The position numbers were made by a program, and so were the translations under genes. A stretch of DNA of 64,000 nucleotides, taken from assembly GCF_011174775.1 (NCBI RefSeq), contig NZ_JAANHS010000007.1, positions 174,219-238,218 of the forward strand, in the 5' to 3' direction. The notes beneath the pieces are model-generated. The model was not told where the DNA came from. It was given only the letters and a program-made list of their open reading frames with translations, and did not search any database. How positions within the stretch are numbered: position 1 is the first letter of the stretch; every line of letters starts with the position of its first letter. Origin of the DNA: Rhodobacter calidifons (GTDB taxonomy: Bacteria > Pseudomonadota > Alphaproteobacteria > Rhodobacterales > Rhodobacteraceae). Positions 54,495 to 62,193 of the stretch are shown here, in pieces.

Positions 54495-54599
54495 GGAACA
54501 TTGGCTTCCTTTCTGTGCAGTATCGGAACAAGCTTCCTTAATTGCAAGCCTGTCTGGCCCCGGGGTGGGAAAATATTCTATATTCTCGGAAGGATTTCC
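54495..54599. promoter_or_regulatory. Three GGAA-N4-7-TTCC dyads in the lrp-cys intergenic region
   Basis: GGAACATTGGCTTCC (54495-54509), GGAACAAGCTTCC (54525-54537) and GGAAGGATTTCC (54588-54599) each pair GGAA with TTCC. The first two lie 30 bp apart start to start. An AT-rich stretch (AAATATTCTATATTC, 54571-54585) lies between the second and third. This fits Lrp-type multi-site binding between divergent genes. Confidence 0.5.
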
Positions 54600-54615
54600 A
54601 GCGCCCGAGGGCATC

Positions 54616-54921
54616 ATGAGCCGCCGCTTCACCCCGAAGATCGTCACCGCCAACCGCCTGCGCGAAGGCGATGTCGTCTATCTGACGGCCGATGACCGCT
54701 GGTCGCCCTTCCACCACGAGGCCGAGCTGATCGAGGACGAAGCCCATGCCCAGATGCGGCTTCTGTTCGCCAATGCGCAGAAGCTGACCGTGGTCGGCGC
54801 CTATCTGGCCGATGCGCGCCCCGGCCCGAACGGCCCCGAGCCCACCCATTTCCGCGAGGCATTCCGCACCCGCGGGCCTTCCAACTATCCCCACGGCAAG
54901 CAGGCCGATCTGGCGAACTGA
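54616..54921 (+). CDS. DUF2849 protein of the sulfate assimilation operon
   Basis: A 101-residue soluble protein: RFTPKIVTANRLREGDVVYL is the DUF2849 start, and AEARPGPNGPEPTHFRE-type sequence (here ADARPGPNGPEPTHFREAF) the end. The family almost always sits before cysI in this bacterial group, but its role is unknown. Only 7 bp separate it from cysI. The siroheme synthase gene that often precedes it is absent here. Confidence 0.88.
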   Translation: MSRRFTPKIVTANRLREGDVVYLTADDRWSPFHHEAELIEDEAHAQMRLLFANAQKLTVVGAYLADARPGPNGPEPTHFREAFRTRGPSNYPHGKQADLAN

Positions 54922-54928
54922 GGGCGCA

Positions 54929-56599
54929 ATGTATTCCTATTCCGACTTCGACGAAGCCTTCGTCCGCGCCCGTGTCGCGCAGTTCAGCCAGCAGGTCGAA
55001 CGGCGTCTGGATGGCAGCCTGACCGAGGACGAATTCCGCCCGCTGCGCCTGATGAACGGGCTTTACCTGCAACTGCACGCCTACATGCTGCGCGTGGCGA
55101 TCCCCTATGGCTCGCTTTCGCCGCGCCAGATGCGGCAACTGGCCCATATCGCCGACACCTGGGACAAGGGCTATGGCCACTTCACCACCCGGCAGAACAT
55201 CCAGTTCAACTGGCCGAAACTGCCGGACGTGCCCGCGATCCTCTCGGCTCTGGCCGATGTGCAGATGCACGCGATCCAGACCTCCGGCAACTGCGTGCGC
55301 AACGTCACCGCCGACCATTTCGCCGGGGCAGCCGCGGATGAGATCGCCGACCCGCGTCCTTACGCCGAGCTTCTGCGCCAATGGTCCACCGACCACCCGG
55401 AGTTCCAGTTCCTGCCGCGCAAGTTCAAGATCGCCATCACCGGCTCACCCAACGACCGCGCGGTCACGAAAGCCCACGACATCGGCCTGCGCATGGTCCG
55501 CAACGCGGTTGGCGAGCCCGGCTTCGAGGTCATCGTCGGCGGTGGCCTCGGCCGGACCCCGATGATCGGCGTCACCGTCCGCGACTTCCTGCCCGAGGCC
55601 GACCTCCTGCCTTACGTCGAGGCAATTCTCAGCGTTTACAACACCTTGGGCCGCCGCGACAACAAGTACAAGGCGCGGATCAAGATCACCGTGCATGAGA
55701 CCGGGAAGGAAGCGATCACCGAGATGATCGAGGCCCGCTTTGCCGAGCTGCGCCCCCAGTTCGGCGGGGCCGACCAGAAGCTGCTGGCCGAGATCCGCCA
55801 GGCCTTCGCCCCCCCCGCCTTCCGCAACGCGCCGACGGATGCCTATGACGCCTTCTACAGGGCCGACCCGGTGTTCCGCGCCTGGGCCGACACCAATCTG
55901 ACCCGGCATCGCAACGACCAGTATGCCATCGTCACCATCAGCCTGAAGGCGCACGGCAAGACGCCGGGCGATGCGACCTCCGAGCAGATGCGGCTCATCG
56001 CCGATCTTGCGGAAAGATATGGCCATTCCGACCTGCGGATCAGCCACGAACAGAACGTGATCCTGCCGCATGTCCACAAGTCGGACCTGCCCGCGCTGCA
56101 TGCCCAACTGGTCAAGGCGGGGCTGGGCACGGCCAATGTCGGGCTTCTGTCGGACATCATCGCCTGCCCCGGCATGGACTACTGCGCGCTGGCGACCGCC
56201 CGCTCGATCCCCGTGGCGCAGGAACTGGCCACCCATTTCGAGGCGCTGAAGCTGGAACACGAGATCGGCCCCTTGAAGATCAAGATTTCCGGCTGCATCA
56301 ACGCCTGCGGGCATCACCACGTGGGCAATATCGGCATCCTCGGCCTCGACCGCGCAGGGGTGGAGAACTACCAGATCACCCTTGGCGGCGACGGCACCGA
56401 AGACGCGGTGATCGGCGAAAAGACCGGGCCGGGCTTTGCCTATGACGAGATCGTGCCTGCCATCGAACGCATCCTGCGCGCCTATCTCGACCTGCGGCTG
56501 GAGCCTGCGGAGACCTTCCTTCAGACCTTCCGCCGCGTCGGGATGGAGCCGTTCAAGGCCGCGCTCTACGAGACCGAAAGGACACAGGATGCCGCGTGA
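54929..56599 (+). CDS. cysI: Sulfite/nitrite reductase hemoprotein, CysI-type
   Basis: A 556-residue siroheme enzyme that reduces sulfite to sulfide. Two ferredoxin-like halves are present (GHFTTRQNIQFNW in the first). The cluster cysteines are in ACPGMDYCALA (about residue 412) and SGCINACGHHHVG (about 454), the latter linking the cluster and siroheme. It lacks its own flavoprotein; the linked FNR gene suggests electrons come through ferredoxin. Its end overlaps cysH by 11 bp. Confidence 0.95.
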   Translation: MYSYSDFDEAFVRARVAQFSQQVERRLDGSLTEDEFRPLRLMNGLYLQLHAYMLRVAIPYGSLSPRQMRQLAHIADTWDKGYGHFTTRQNIQFNWPKLPDVPAILSALADVQMHAIQTSGNCVRNVTADHFAGAAADEIADPRPYAELLRQWSTDHPEFQFLPRKFKIAITGSPNDRAVTKAHDIGLRMVRNAVGEPGFEVIVGGGLGRTPMIGVTVRDFLPEADLLPYVEAILSVYNTLGRRDNKYKARIKITVHETGKEAITEMIEARFAELRPQFGGADQKLLAEIRQAFAPPAFRNAPTDAYDAFYRADPVFRAWADTNLTRHRNDQYAIVTISLKAHGKTPGDATSEQMRLIADLAERYGHSDLRISHEQNVILPHVHKSDLPALHAQLVKAGLGTANVGLLSDIIACPGMDYCALATARSIPVAQELATHFEALKLEHEIGPLKIKISGCINACGHHHVGNIGILGLDRAGVENYQITLGGDGTEDAVIGEKTGPGFAYDEIVPAIERILRAYLDLRLEPAETFLQTFRRVGMEPFKAALYETERTQDAA

Positions 56600-57341
56600 T
56601 GGGCGCCACGAAGGCCCGGTGGCCGAGCGTGTGGCGGCGCTGAACGCGCGCTACAGGCATCATTCGGCGACCGCCGTGCTGGAGCACGCGCTGAAAGACG
56701 ACGATCTGGGAAAGGTGGCGCTGGTGTCTTCTTTCGGGGCGGAATCGGTCGTGCTTCTGCACCTGGTCAGCGTGATCGCGCCCGAAACGCCCGTCCTCTT
56801 CATCGACACCCGGATGCTCTTCCAGGAAACACTGGATTATCAACGGGAACTGGCCGAGAAGCTGAACCTCTGCGACATCCGCACGATCCGCGCCAACCCG
56901 GCCCGCGTCAGCTTTGAAGACCCCGACGGCACGCTGCACCAGTTCGACACCGACGCCTGCTGCCATGTCCGCAAGGTCGAACCGCTGGAACGCGCTCTGG
57001 CCCCCTTCGACGGCTGGATCACCGGGCGCAAGCGGTTCCAGAACGCCGACCGCGGCACGCTCGACTTCTTCGAGAACGAGGGCGATTTCCGCATCAAGGT
57101 CAACCCGCTCGCCCATTGGGGCCGCGAGGACATCGAGGAATACATGGTCGAGAACCGCCTGCCCCGACACCCCCTGGTGGCCAGGGGCTACCCTTCCATC
57201 GGCTGCGCGCCCTGCACGAGCCCCGTGAAACCCGGCGAAGACCCCCGTGCAGGCCGCTGGCGCGGGCAGGCCAAGACCGAATGCGGCATCCATTTCATCG
57301 ACGGCAAGGCCGTGAGAACCTCCAGGGAGAACGCGGCATGA
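56589..57341 (+). CDS. cysH: Phosphoadenylyl/adenylyl-sulfate reductase
   Basis: A 250-residue PP-loop-like reductase. SSFGAESVVLLHLVS is the nucleotide loop. Two Cys pairs, DACCHVRKVEPL (about residue 125) and GCAPCTSPVKPGEDPRAGRW (about 205), mark the 4Fe-4S APS-type enzyme, and KTECGIHF holds the catalytic Cys. So it probably reduces APS directly. The ATG lies within the end of cysI. Confidence 0.95.
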   Translation: MPRDGRHEGPVAERVAALNARYRHHSATAVLEHALKDDDLGKVALVSSFGAESVVLLHLVSVIAPETPVLFIDTRMLFQETLDYQRELAEKLNLCDIRTIRANPARVSFEDPDGTLHQFDTDACCHVRKVEPLERALAPFDGWITGRKRFQNADRGTLDFFENEGDFRIKVNPLAHWGREDIEEYMVENRLPRHPLVARGYPSIGCAPCTSPVKPGEDPRAGRWRGQAKTECGIHFIDGKAVRTSRENAA

Positions 57342-57739
57342 GCGTTGTCGTGACCGATGCGGGCTTTGGCCCGGGAACCGAAGCCGAGGTCGTGCCGCTG
57401 GCCCACCTGACCGATCAGACGGCGGTCGATCTGTCGAACACCGACGACCCCGCCGCGCTGGCCGGCCATCTCGACCGGCTCGCCCTGATCCGCGTGGCCT
57501 TCCCCGCCTTCAACGACGGCCGCGCCTTCACCATCGCCCGCCGCCTGCGCGAGATGGGCTACAGGGGGAAGCTTCTGGCCCTGGGGCCGGTGATCGCCGA
57601 CCAGTATGCCATGCTGCGCCGGGTGGGGTTCGACGGGGCCGAGATCCCCGATGACCTCGCGCAGCGCCAGCCCTGGGAGCACTGGCAGTTCCGCGCCGGC
57701 TGGCAGGCGCATGATTATCAGGCGCGCCTGCGCGCCTGA
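57338..57739 (+). CDS. DUF934 protein of the sulfate assimilation operon
   Basis: A 133-residue protein. LALIRVAFPAFNDGRAFTIA, LREMGYRGKLLALGPVIADQ and YAMLRRVGFDGAEI are the DUF934 blocks. It is found with cysH and cysI across proteobacteria, possibly as an oxidoreductase accessory. ATG 57338 overlaps the cysH stop as ATGA. Confidence 0.92.
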   Translation: MSVVVTDAGFGPGTEAEVVPLAHLTDQTAVDLSNTDDPAALAGHLDRLALIRVAFPAFNDGRAFTIARRLREMGYRGKLLALGPVIADQYAMLRRVGFDGAEIPDDLAQRQPWEHWQFRAGWQAHDYQARLRA

Positions 57740-57783
57740 CTTCCGCTTGACCTCGATCAACGCTAGACACGGAAGGCCGGTCT

Positions 57784-58620
57784 ATGGCCGGGATGACCCT
57801 CATGACCGAAGCGATGCTGATGAACGCCCCCGCCAAGCCCCACCTGCCCGATGCCCAGACCGTGACAAGCGTCAAGCACTGGACGGACCGCCTCTTTTCC
57901 TTCCGCGTGACCCGGCCACCGTCGCTGCGCTTCCGCTCGGGGGAGTTCGTGATGATCGGGCTGCTGGATGACAGGGGCAAACCGCTGTTGCGCGCCTATT
58001 CCATTGCCTCGCCCGCCTGGGACGAGGAGCTGGAGTTCTACTCGATCAAGGTGCCCGACGGTCCGCTGACCAGCCGCCTCCAGCACATCCGGCCCGGCGA
58101 CGAGATCATCCTGCGGCCCAAGCCCGTGGGCACGCTGGTGCATGACGCGCTTTTGCCCGGCAAGCGGCTGTGGTTTCTGGCCACCGGCACCGGGATCGCG
58201 CCCTTCGCCAGCCTGATGCGCGAACCCGAAACCTACGAGAAATACGACCAGGTCATCATGATGCACACCTGCCGCGAGGTGGCCGAGCTGGAATATGGCC
58301 GGCAGCTGGTGGAAAGCCTGAAGGACGACCCGCTGATCGGCGAGATGGTCGGCGACAAGCTGATCTATTACCCGACCACCACGCGCGAGCCCTTCCATCA
58401 CATGGGGCGGGTCACCGACAACCTGTCCTCGGGCAAGGTCTTTGCCGATCTGAATCTGCCGCCGATGAACCCGGCAGAGGACCGGGCCATGGTCTGCGGC
58501 AGCCTTGCCTTCAACATCGACGTGAAGGCGATCCTGGAAGGCTTCGGCCTGCGCGAGGGAGCCAATTCCGACCCGAAGGAATTTGTGGTGGAGAAGGCCT
58601 TCGTGGGCGACGGCATCTGA
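57784..58620 (+). CDS. fpr: Ferredoxin-NADP reductase
   Basis: A 278-residue FAD enzyme. FVMIGLLDDRGKPLLRAYSI includes the FAD-binding RAYS motif. GTGIAPFASLMREPETYEKY binds NADP, and the C-terminus is the bacterial type with an extended tail (EFVVEKAFVGDGI). It closes the cys operon 44 bp after DUF934, and probably feeds ferredoxin for CysI. GGAAGG precedes ATG 57784; further in-frame ATGs at 57793 and 57802 are less well placed. Confidence 0.95.
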   Translation: MAGMTLMTEAMLMNAPAKPHLPDAQTVTSVKHWTDRLFSFRVTRPPSLRFRSGEFVMIGLLDDRGKPLLRAYSIASPAWDEELEFYSIKVPDGPLTSRLQHIRPGDEIILRPKPVGTLVHDALLPGKRLWFLATGTGIAPFASLMREPETYEKYDQVIMMHTCREVAELEYGRQLVESLKDDPLIGEMVGDKLIYYPTTTREPFHHMGRVTDNLSSGKVFADLNLPPMNPAEDRAMVCGSLAFNIDVKAILEGFGLREGANSDPKEFVVEKAFVGDGI

Positions 58621-58706
58621 CGCGCCGCGCGTGGCGCCTTATCGCCTGCCAATGATTTCAATGGGTTGAAAATTCGTGTTCATGCGGCGCTAACCAAGAA
58701 AGTACG

Positions 58707-58735
58707 GGCCGCGGGGTGATCCCTGCGGCCTTTTT
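58707..58735 (+). terminator. Intrinsic terminator after fpr
   Basis: GGCCGCGGGG (58707-58716) pairs with CCCTGCGGCC (58721-58730) with one G-U, followed by TTTTT (58731-58735). It ends the cys operon. Confidence 0.85.
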
Positions 58736-58759
58736 CACGGCTTGGCCACCCGCGCCGCG

Positions 58760-58796
58760 CAAAAGAAAAGGCCGCGAGGTTCACCCTCGCGGCCTT
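58760..58796 (-). terminator. Intrinsic terminator of the Ala-rich protein gene
   Basis: AAGGCCGCGAGG (58768-58779) and CCTCGCGGCCTT (58785-58796) are perfect 12-bp arms. A-rich sequence at 58761-58769 gives the U tract in the minus strand, where the gene at 58821 ends. Confidence 0.85.
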
Positions 58797-58820
58797 CGAG
58801 TGTCGGGTCAGGCCCGACGA

Positions 58821-59249
58821 TTACATGCCAAGCGCGGTCTTGATCTGCGCGATGGTGTCGGCGACCAGCGCCGGATTGGTGCGGGCGGCCTCGACAGCGG
58901 TCTTCAGCGTGGTCTTGGTCGCATCGTCCAGCGTCGAGCCGTCGATCAGGGCAACCACGGCATCGGCGTTGAAATTGGCCGGGTCAAGCGCGGCGGCGGC
59001 ATCGCCTGCCGCCTCGACCGTGGCGGAGGCAGCGGCGGCAGCTTCGTCAGCCGCCTTCTGAGCCGCAGCAGCAGCCTCTTCGGCGGCTTTCGCGGCAGCT
59101 TCCTCTGCGGCCTTGGCGGCGGCGGCGGCTTGTTCCTCGGCCATTTTCGCCTGAGCAGCGGCTTCCTGAGCAGGCTTGTAGCTGAACTGGTAGTAGCCGC
59201 CAGCGGCAAGAAGGACGACGATGGCGCCGATGATTACGGTTCTGTTCAT
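58821..59249 (-). CDS. Membrane-anchored Ala-rich coiled-coil protein
   Basis: A 142-residue protein with one N-terminal membrane helix (TVIIGAIVVLLAAGGYYQF) and a periplasmic part. Residues 34-90 are almost only Ala, Glu, Lys and Gln (a likely single helix or coiled coil). The C-terminal 50 residues, DPANFNADAVVALIDGSTLD to QIKTALGM, look like a small helical domain. AGGAGA precedes ATG 59249 and its own terminator follows. No function is known. Confidence 0.78.
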   Translation of the reverse strand: MNRTVIIGAIVVLLAAGGYYQFSYKPAQEAAAQAKMAEEQAAAAAKAAEEAAAKAAEEAAAAAQKAADEAAAAASATVEAAGDAAAALDPANFNADAVVALIDGSTLDDATKTTLKTAVEAARTNPALVADTIAQIKTALGM

Positions 59250-59457
59250 GTCATATTCTCCTATGACCGGGGGCAATGGCCCGGATTGAGGTCATATGGC
59301 AGTTTGGCCCGGGAATGAAAAGACCGACGGGTCCGGGCCTGTCGAAAAAGGCTGAAAGCCGCAGGATTCTTGACGAAACGCAGGTTGTCCGGGTTGCAGA
59401 CCGGCCCGCGCTCGCCTAGATTGCGGCCGCAAAATCAACCATCAAAGGACAACAGCC

Positions 59458-59997
59458 ATAGCCCGCAGACCCCACAATGCCCCGCCGCAACGCGAAACCG
59501 GTCCCCGCATCAATGACCGCATCCGCGCTCCGGAAATCCGCCTGATCGGTGCGGATGGCGAGAATGTCGGGGTCGTCACCCCGGCCCGGGCGTTGCAGAT
59601 GGCCGAGGAAGCCGGGTTGGACCTGGTGGAAATCTCGCCCACCGCCGTGCCGCCGGTCTGCAAGATCATGGACTTCGGCAAGTTCAAGTACGAGACGCAG
59701 AAGCGCGAGGCCGAGGCCCGCAAGAAGCAGAAGATCATCGAGATCAAGGAAATCAAGTTCCGCCCGGGCACAGACACGCATGATTATGATGTGAAGATGC
59801 GCTCGGTGCTGAAGTTCCTTGCCGAAGGCGACAAGGTGAAGGTCACGCTGCGCTTCCGCGGCCGCGAGATGGCTCACCAGGAGCTGGGGCTGGAATTGTT
59901 GAACCGCGTCGCCGCCGATGTGGGCGAGGCGGGCAAGATCGAGTCCATGCCCCGGCTGGAAGGCCGCCAGATGGTGATGATGGTCGCACCGAAGTAG
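59458..59997 (+). CDS. infC: Translation initiation factor IF-3 with AUA start codon
   Basis: A 179-residue factor that keeps ribosomal subunits apart and checks start codons. The frame begins with ATA at 59458, 8 nt after AAGGA (59445-59449), and reads [20 protein letters not shown]. No ATG, GTG or TTG occurs upstream in frame near a ribosome site. First in-frame conventional codon is TTG 59593, too late because [18 protein letters not shown] and [17 protein letters not shown] belong to the conserved N-domain. C-domain: [11 protein letters not shown]. Rare start codons in infC serve autoregulation. Confidence 0.95.
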   Translation: MARRPHNAPPQRETGPRINDRIRAPEIRLIGADGENVGVVTPARALQMAEEAGLDLVEISPTAVPPVCKIMDFGKFKYETQKREAEARKKQKIIEIKEIKFRPGTDTHDYDVKMRSVLKFLAEGDKVKVTLRFRGREMAHQELGLELLNRVAADVGEAGKIESMPRLEGRQMVMMVAPK

Positions 59998-60025
59998 CGC
60001 TGCGTGGCACCGTTCGTCGTCTACT

Positions 60026-60088
60026 GCGTCGCTCCTCGCTGGCGGGGTCCCCGACGAGAAGACGAAGTCGCACGAGGAGGGGCGACGC
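60026..60088. repeat. Nested inverted repeat, copy D (divergent)
   Basis: GCGTCGCTCCTCG (60026-60038) pairs with CGAGGAGGGGCGACGC (60073-60088) with a 3-nt bulge. GTCGCTCCTCGCTGG resembles GTCGCTCTTCGCTGG of copy A. It lies just after infC and before a second hairpin. Confidence 0.6.
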
Positions 60089-60100
60089 GGACCACTGTGC

Positions 60101-60117
60101 GGGGGCAGGCTGCCCCC
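60101..60117. terminator. Hairpin between infC and the convergent molybdopterin gene
   Basis: GGGGGCA (60101-60107) pairs with TGCCCCC (60111-60117). TCTTCATTT follows in the plus direction, a weak U-rich end. It could terminate infC. Confidence 0.5.
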
Positions 60118-60121
60118 CTCT

Positions 60122-61117
60122 TCATTTCGCCTCGCGCAGCCGGCCCCGCTGGGGGATCTCCTTCAACAGTCCCCCGACCCCCATCGCGGCGATATCGGCG
60201 CTGGTGACGGGCACGCCACAGATCACCCGCTCCATCACCCAGTCCGCGCCGTTCAGCGCCGGGCTGCGGGCGCAGCCGGGCAGGCCGATCACCGGGATGC
60301 CGTTCAGTCGGCCAAGGAACAGCAGGTTACCGGGATCGACCGGCATGCCGAACCGCTCGACGCTGCCTCCCGCACGCCTGACCGCCTGTGGCGCCACGTC
60401 CTGCGGGTCCGAGGTGGCCGAGGCCGTCAGGATCAGGATGAGGTCCGCCCCCGAGACCGCCGTCAAGGCGGCGGCCAGATCGGCCTCCCGGTGCGGGACC
60501 ACGCATTTCGGCAGCATCGCCATGTTCAGCGCCTCGAGCCGTCCCTGGATGGCGCGGTGACCCTTCTCGCCATCGTCACGGTCGGTCACGGTCTGGATCA
60601 GCGCGGCACGGGACAGCGCAACGGGCTGCATCCGCAACGCCCGATGACCTGCGGCGCAGGCGGCCTCGACGGTGGCGCGCGGGACGCCGTAGGCGATGAT
60701 CTTCACCGTCGCCACCATCTCGCGCGCAGCCATGCGCTGCCAGGGCGGCACCGTCGCCAGCGTGATCATCGGATCCACCGCGTTCAGGGCAATCACCCGG
60801 TCGGCCAGCACCTCGGCAAGCCCGGTGACAGCGCTGTGGACATTCACCCGGCCCGTGCCGACCGGAGACAGGGTCAGGCCCGCGCGGGAGGGCTCGGGCA
60901 CCAGGGACTGCGCGATGGCCAGGGCGGCGGCGTCCTCGTGCAGATCATCCGGGTCAAGGCGCGCGGCGATGACCTCCGCCCGGCCAAGGGAACGAAGCTG
61001 CGCGACCTCCTCGGGACCAAGGATGCAGCCCTTGCGCAGGCGGCCTTCGGGCAGAGCGACCGAATGGGCAAGGATCGCGCCCTCGGCTTCTGACAGGGGA
61101 ACCGGGCCGAAGCGCAT
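60122..61117 (-). CDS. Molybdopterin-binding (MoCF domain) protein
   Basis: A 331-residue protein. The C-terminal MoCF_biosynth domain has SGADLILILTASATSDPQD and MPVDPGNLLFLGRLNGIPVIGLPGC, where molybdopterin binds in MogA/MoeA proteins. The N-terminal third (FGPVPLSEAEGAILAHSVAL) is MoeA-like in style. It probably helps mature Mo-cofactor for xanthine/CO dehydrogenase-type enzymes, because XdhC is encoded next to it; ATG 61117 overlaps the xdhC stop by one base (TAATG). Confidence 0.82.
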   Translation of the reverse strand: MRFGPVPLSEAEGAILAHSVALPEGRLRKGCILGPEEVAQLRSLGRAEVIAARLDPDDLHEDAAALAIAQSLVPEPSRAGLTLSPVGTGRVNVHSAVTGLAEVLADRVIALNAVDPMITLATVPPWQRMAAREMVATVKIIAYGVPRATVEAACAAGHRALRMQPVALSRAALIQTVTDRDDGEKGHRAIQGRLEALNMAMLPKCVVPHREADLAAALTAVSGADLILILTASATSDPQDVAPQAVRRAGGSVERFGMPVDPGNLLFLGRLNGIPVIGLPGCARSPALNGADWVMERVICGVPVTSADIAAMGVGGLLKEIPQRGRLREAK

Positions 61118-62103
61118 TACTTTCGCAGGGTTTCGGTGATCTCGGCCAGGATCGCCACGGCGATCTCGGCCGGGGTCCGGGCACCGATGTCCAGGCCGAC
61201 CGGGGCATGGATGCGGGACAGCTGGTCGGGGGTGAAACCGGCATCGGCCAGCCGCTCCAGCCGCCTGGCATGGGTCCGGGTCGAGCCGAGGCACCCCAGG
61301 TAGAAGGCTGGAGAGGACAGCGCCTGGCGGATGGCCGGGTCGTCCAGTTTCGGGTCATGGGTCAGGGTCACGATCGCGGTGCGGGCGTCGGGTTGCAGGC
61401 GGGCCAGCGCCGCGTCGGGCCAGTCGTCCAGGATGGTTTCGCCCGGGAATCGGGCGGCCGAGCCGAAGGCGGCGCGCGGATCGATCAGGCTGGGCGCATA
61501 GCCGCAGAGCCGGGCCATGGCCAGAAGCGGCTGGGCGATGTGCACCGCGCCGACGACGATCAACCGCAGGGGCGGGTTGTGAATGGCGATGAAGCGGCCG
61601 TCCTCCTCCATCCCCGAACGGTCGGACTTGAAACGGGCGTCGACGGCGGGATCCTCGCCAGGCGCGACGAGGCGGCGCGTCCAGGTGGCGGGGCTGGTGA
61701 CGACGGCCAGCGCGCGGGGCGCGGCGCGGGCGGCAACCAGATCTGCCAGCATGGCCTCGGGCAGGGCCTCGGCTCCCTCGCCCACGGGTTCGACCAGGAC
61801 GCGGATCGTGCCGCCACAGGCCAGGCCCGCGGCAAAGGCGGTTTCGTCCGAGACGCCGAAGGTCAGGACGCGGGACCTGCGGTCGGCCAGGGAATCCAGC
61901 GCCTCGGTGATGACCGCGCCCTCGACGCAGCCGCCCGAGACGGAGCCGACCATCTCGCCCGTGCCCGAGATCGCCAGCTGGCTGCCGGCCTGGCGCGGGG
62001 CCGAACCCCAGGTCTCGATCACCGTGGCAAGGGCGGCACCTGTGCCGCTCTGGTGCCAGGCAAGGGCGGCTTCGGGGATCTGGTCGTGGCTGGCGCGGGT
62101 CAT
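61117..62103 (-). CDS. XdhC/CoxI family maturation protein
   Basis: A 328-residue accessory of molybdenum hydroxylases. TVIETWGSAPRQAGSQLA and GSVSGGCVEGAVITEA hold the family's first domain. The C-terminal Rossmann part (LRLIVVGAVHIAQPLLAMA, FYLGCLGSTRTHARRLE, IHAPVGLDIGARTPAEIAVA) is complete. XdhC sulfurates and inserts the Mo cofactor. The target enzyme is not in the window. ATG 62103 is chosen because the family starts M-T-R-x-S-H-D there. Confidence 0.9.
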   Translation of the reverse strand: MTRASHDQIPEAALAWHQSGTGAALATVIETWGSAPRQAGSQLAISGTGEMVGSVSGGCVEGAVITEALDSLADRRSRVLTFGVSDETAFAAGLACGGTIRVLVEPVGEGAEALPEAMLADLVAARAAPRALAVVTSPATWTRRLVAPGEDPAVDARFKSDRSGMEEDGRFIAIHNPPLRLIVVGAVHIAQPLLAMARLCGYAPSLIDPRAAFGSAARFPGETILDDWPDAALARLQPDARTAIVTLTHDPKLDDPAIRQALSSPAFYLGCLGSTRTHARRLERLADAGFTPDQLSRIHAPVGLDIGARTPAEIAVAILAEITETLRK

Positions 62104-62193
62104 GGCGGGATTATGCGGCTGCGACCGGAGCTTTGCCACAGAAATGAATGCGCCGCAGCGGCAGCTGCGGCGCGACTTTGGTAGGGGGAACGC

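Noticed and set aside
59593..59997. TTG 59593 as the start of infC
   Set aside because: It would remove about 45 conserved residues of the IF-3 N-domain and has no ribosome site; ATA 59458 fits.
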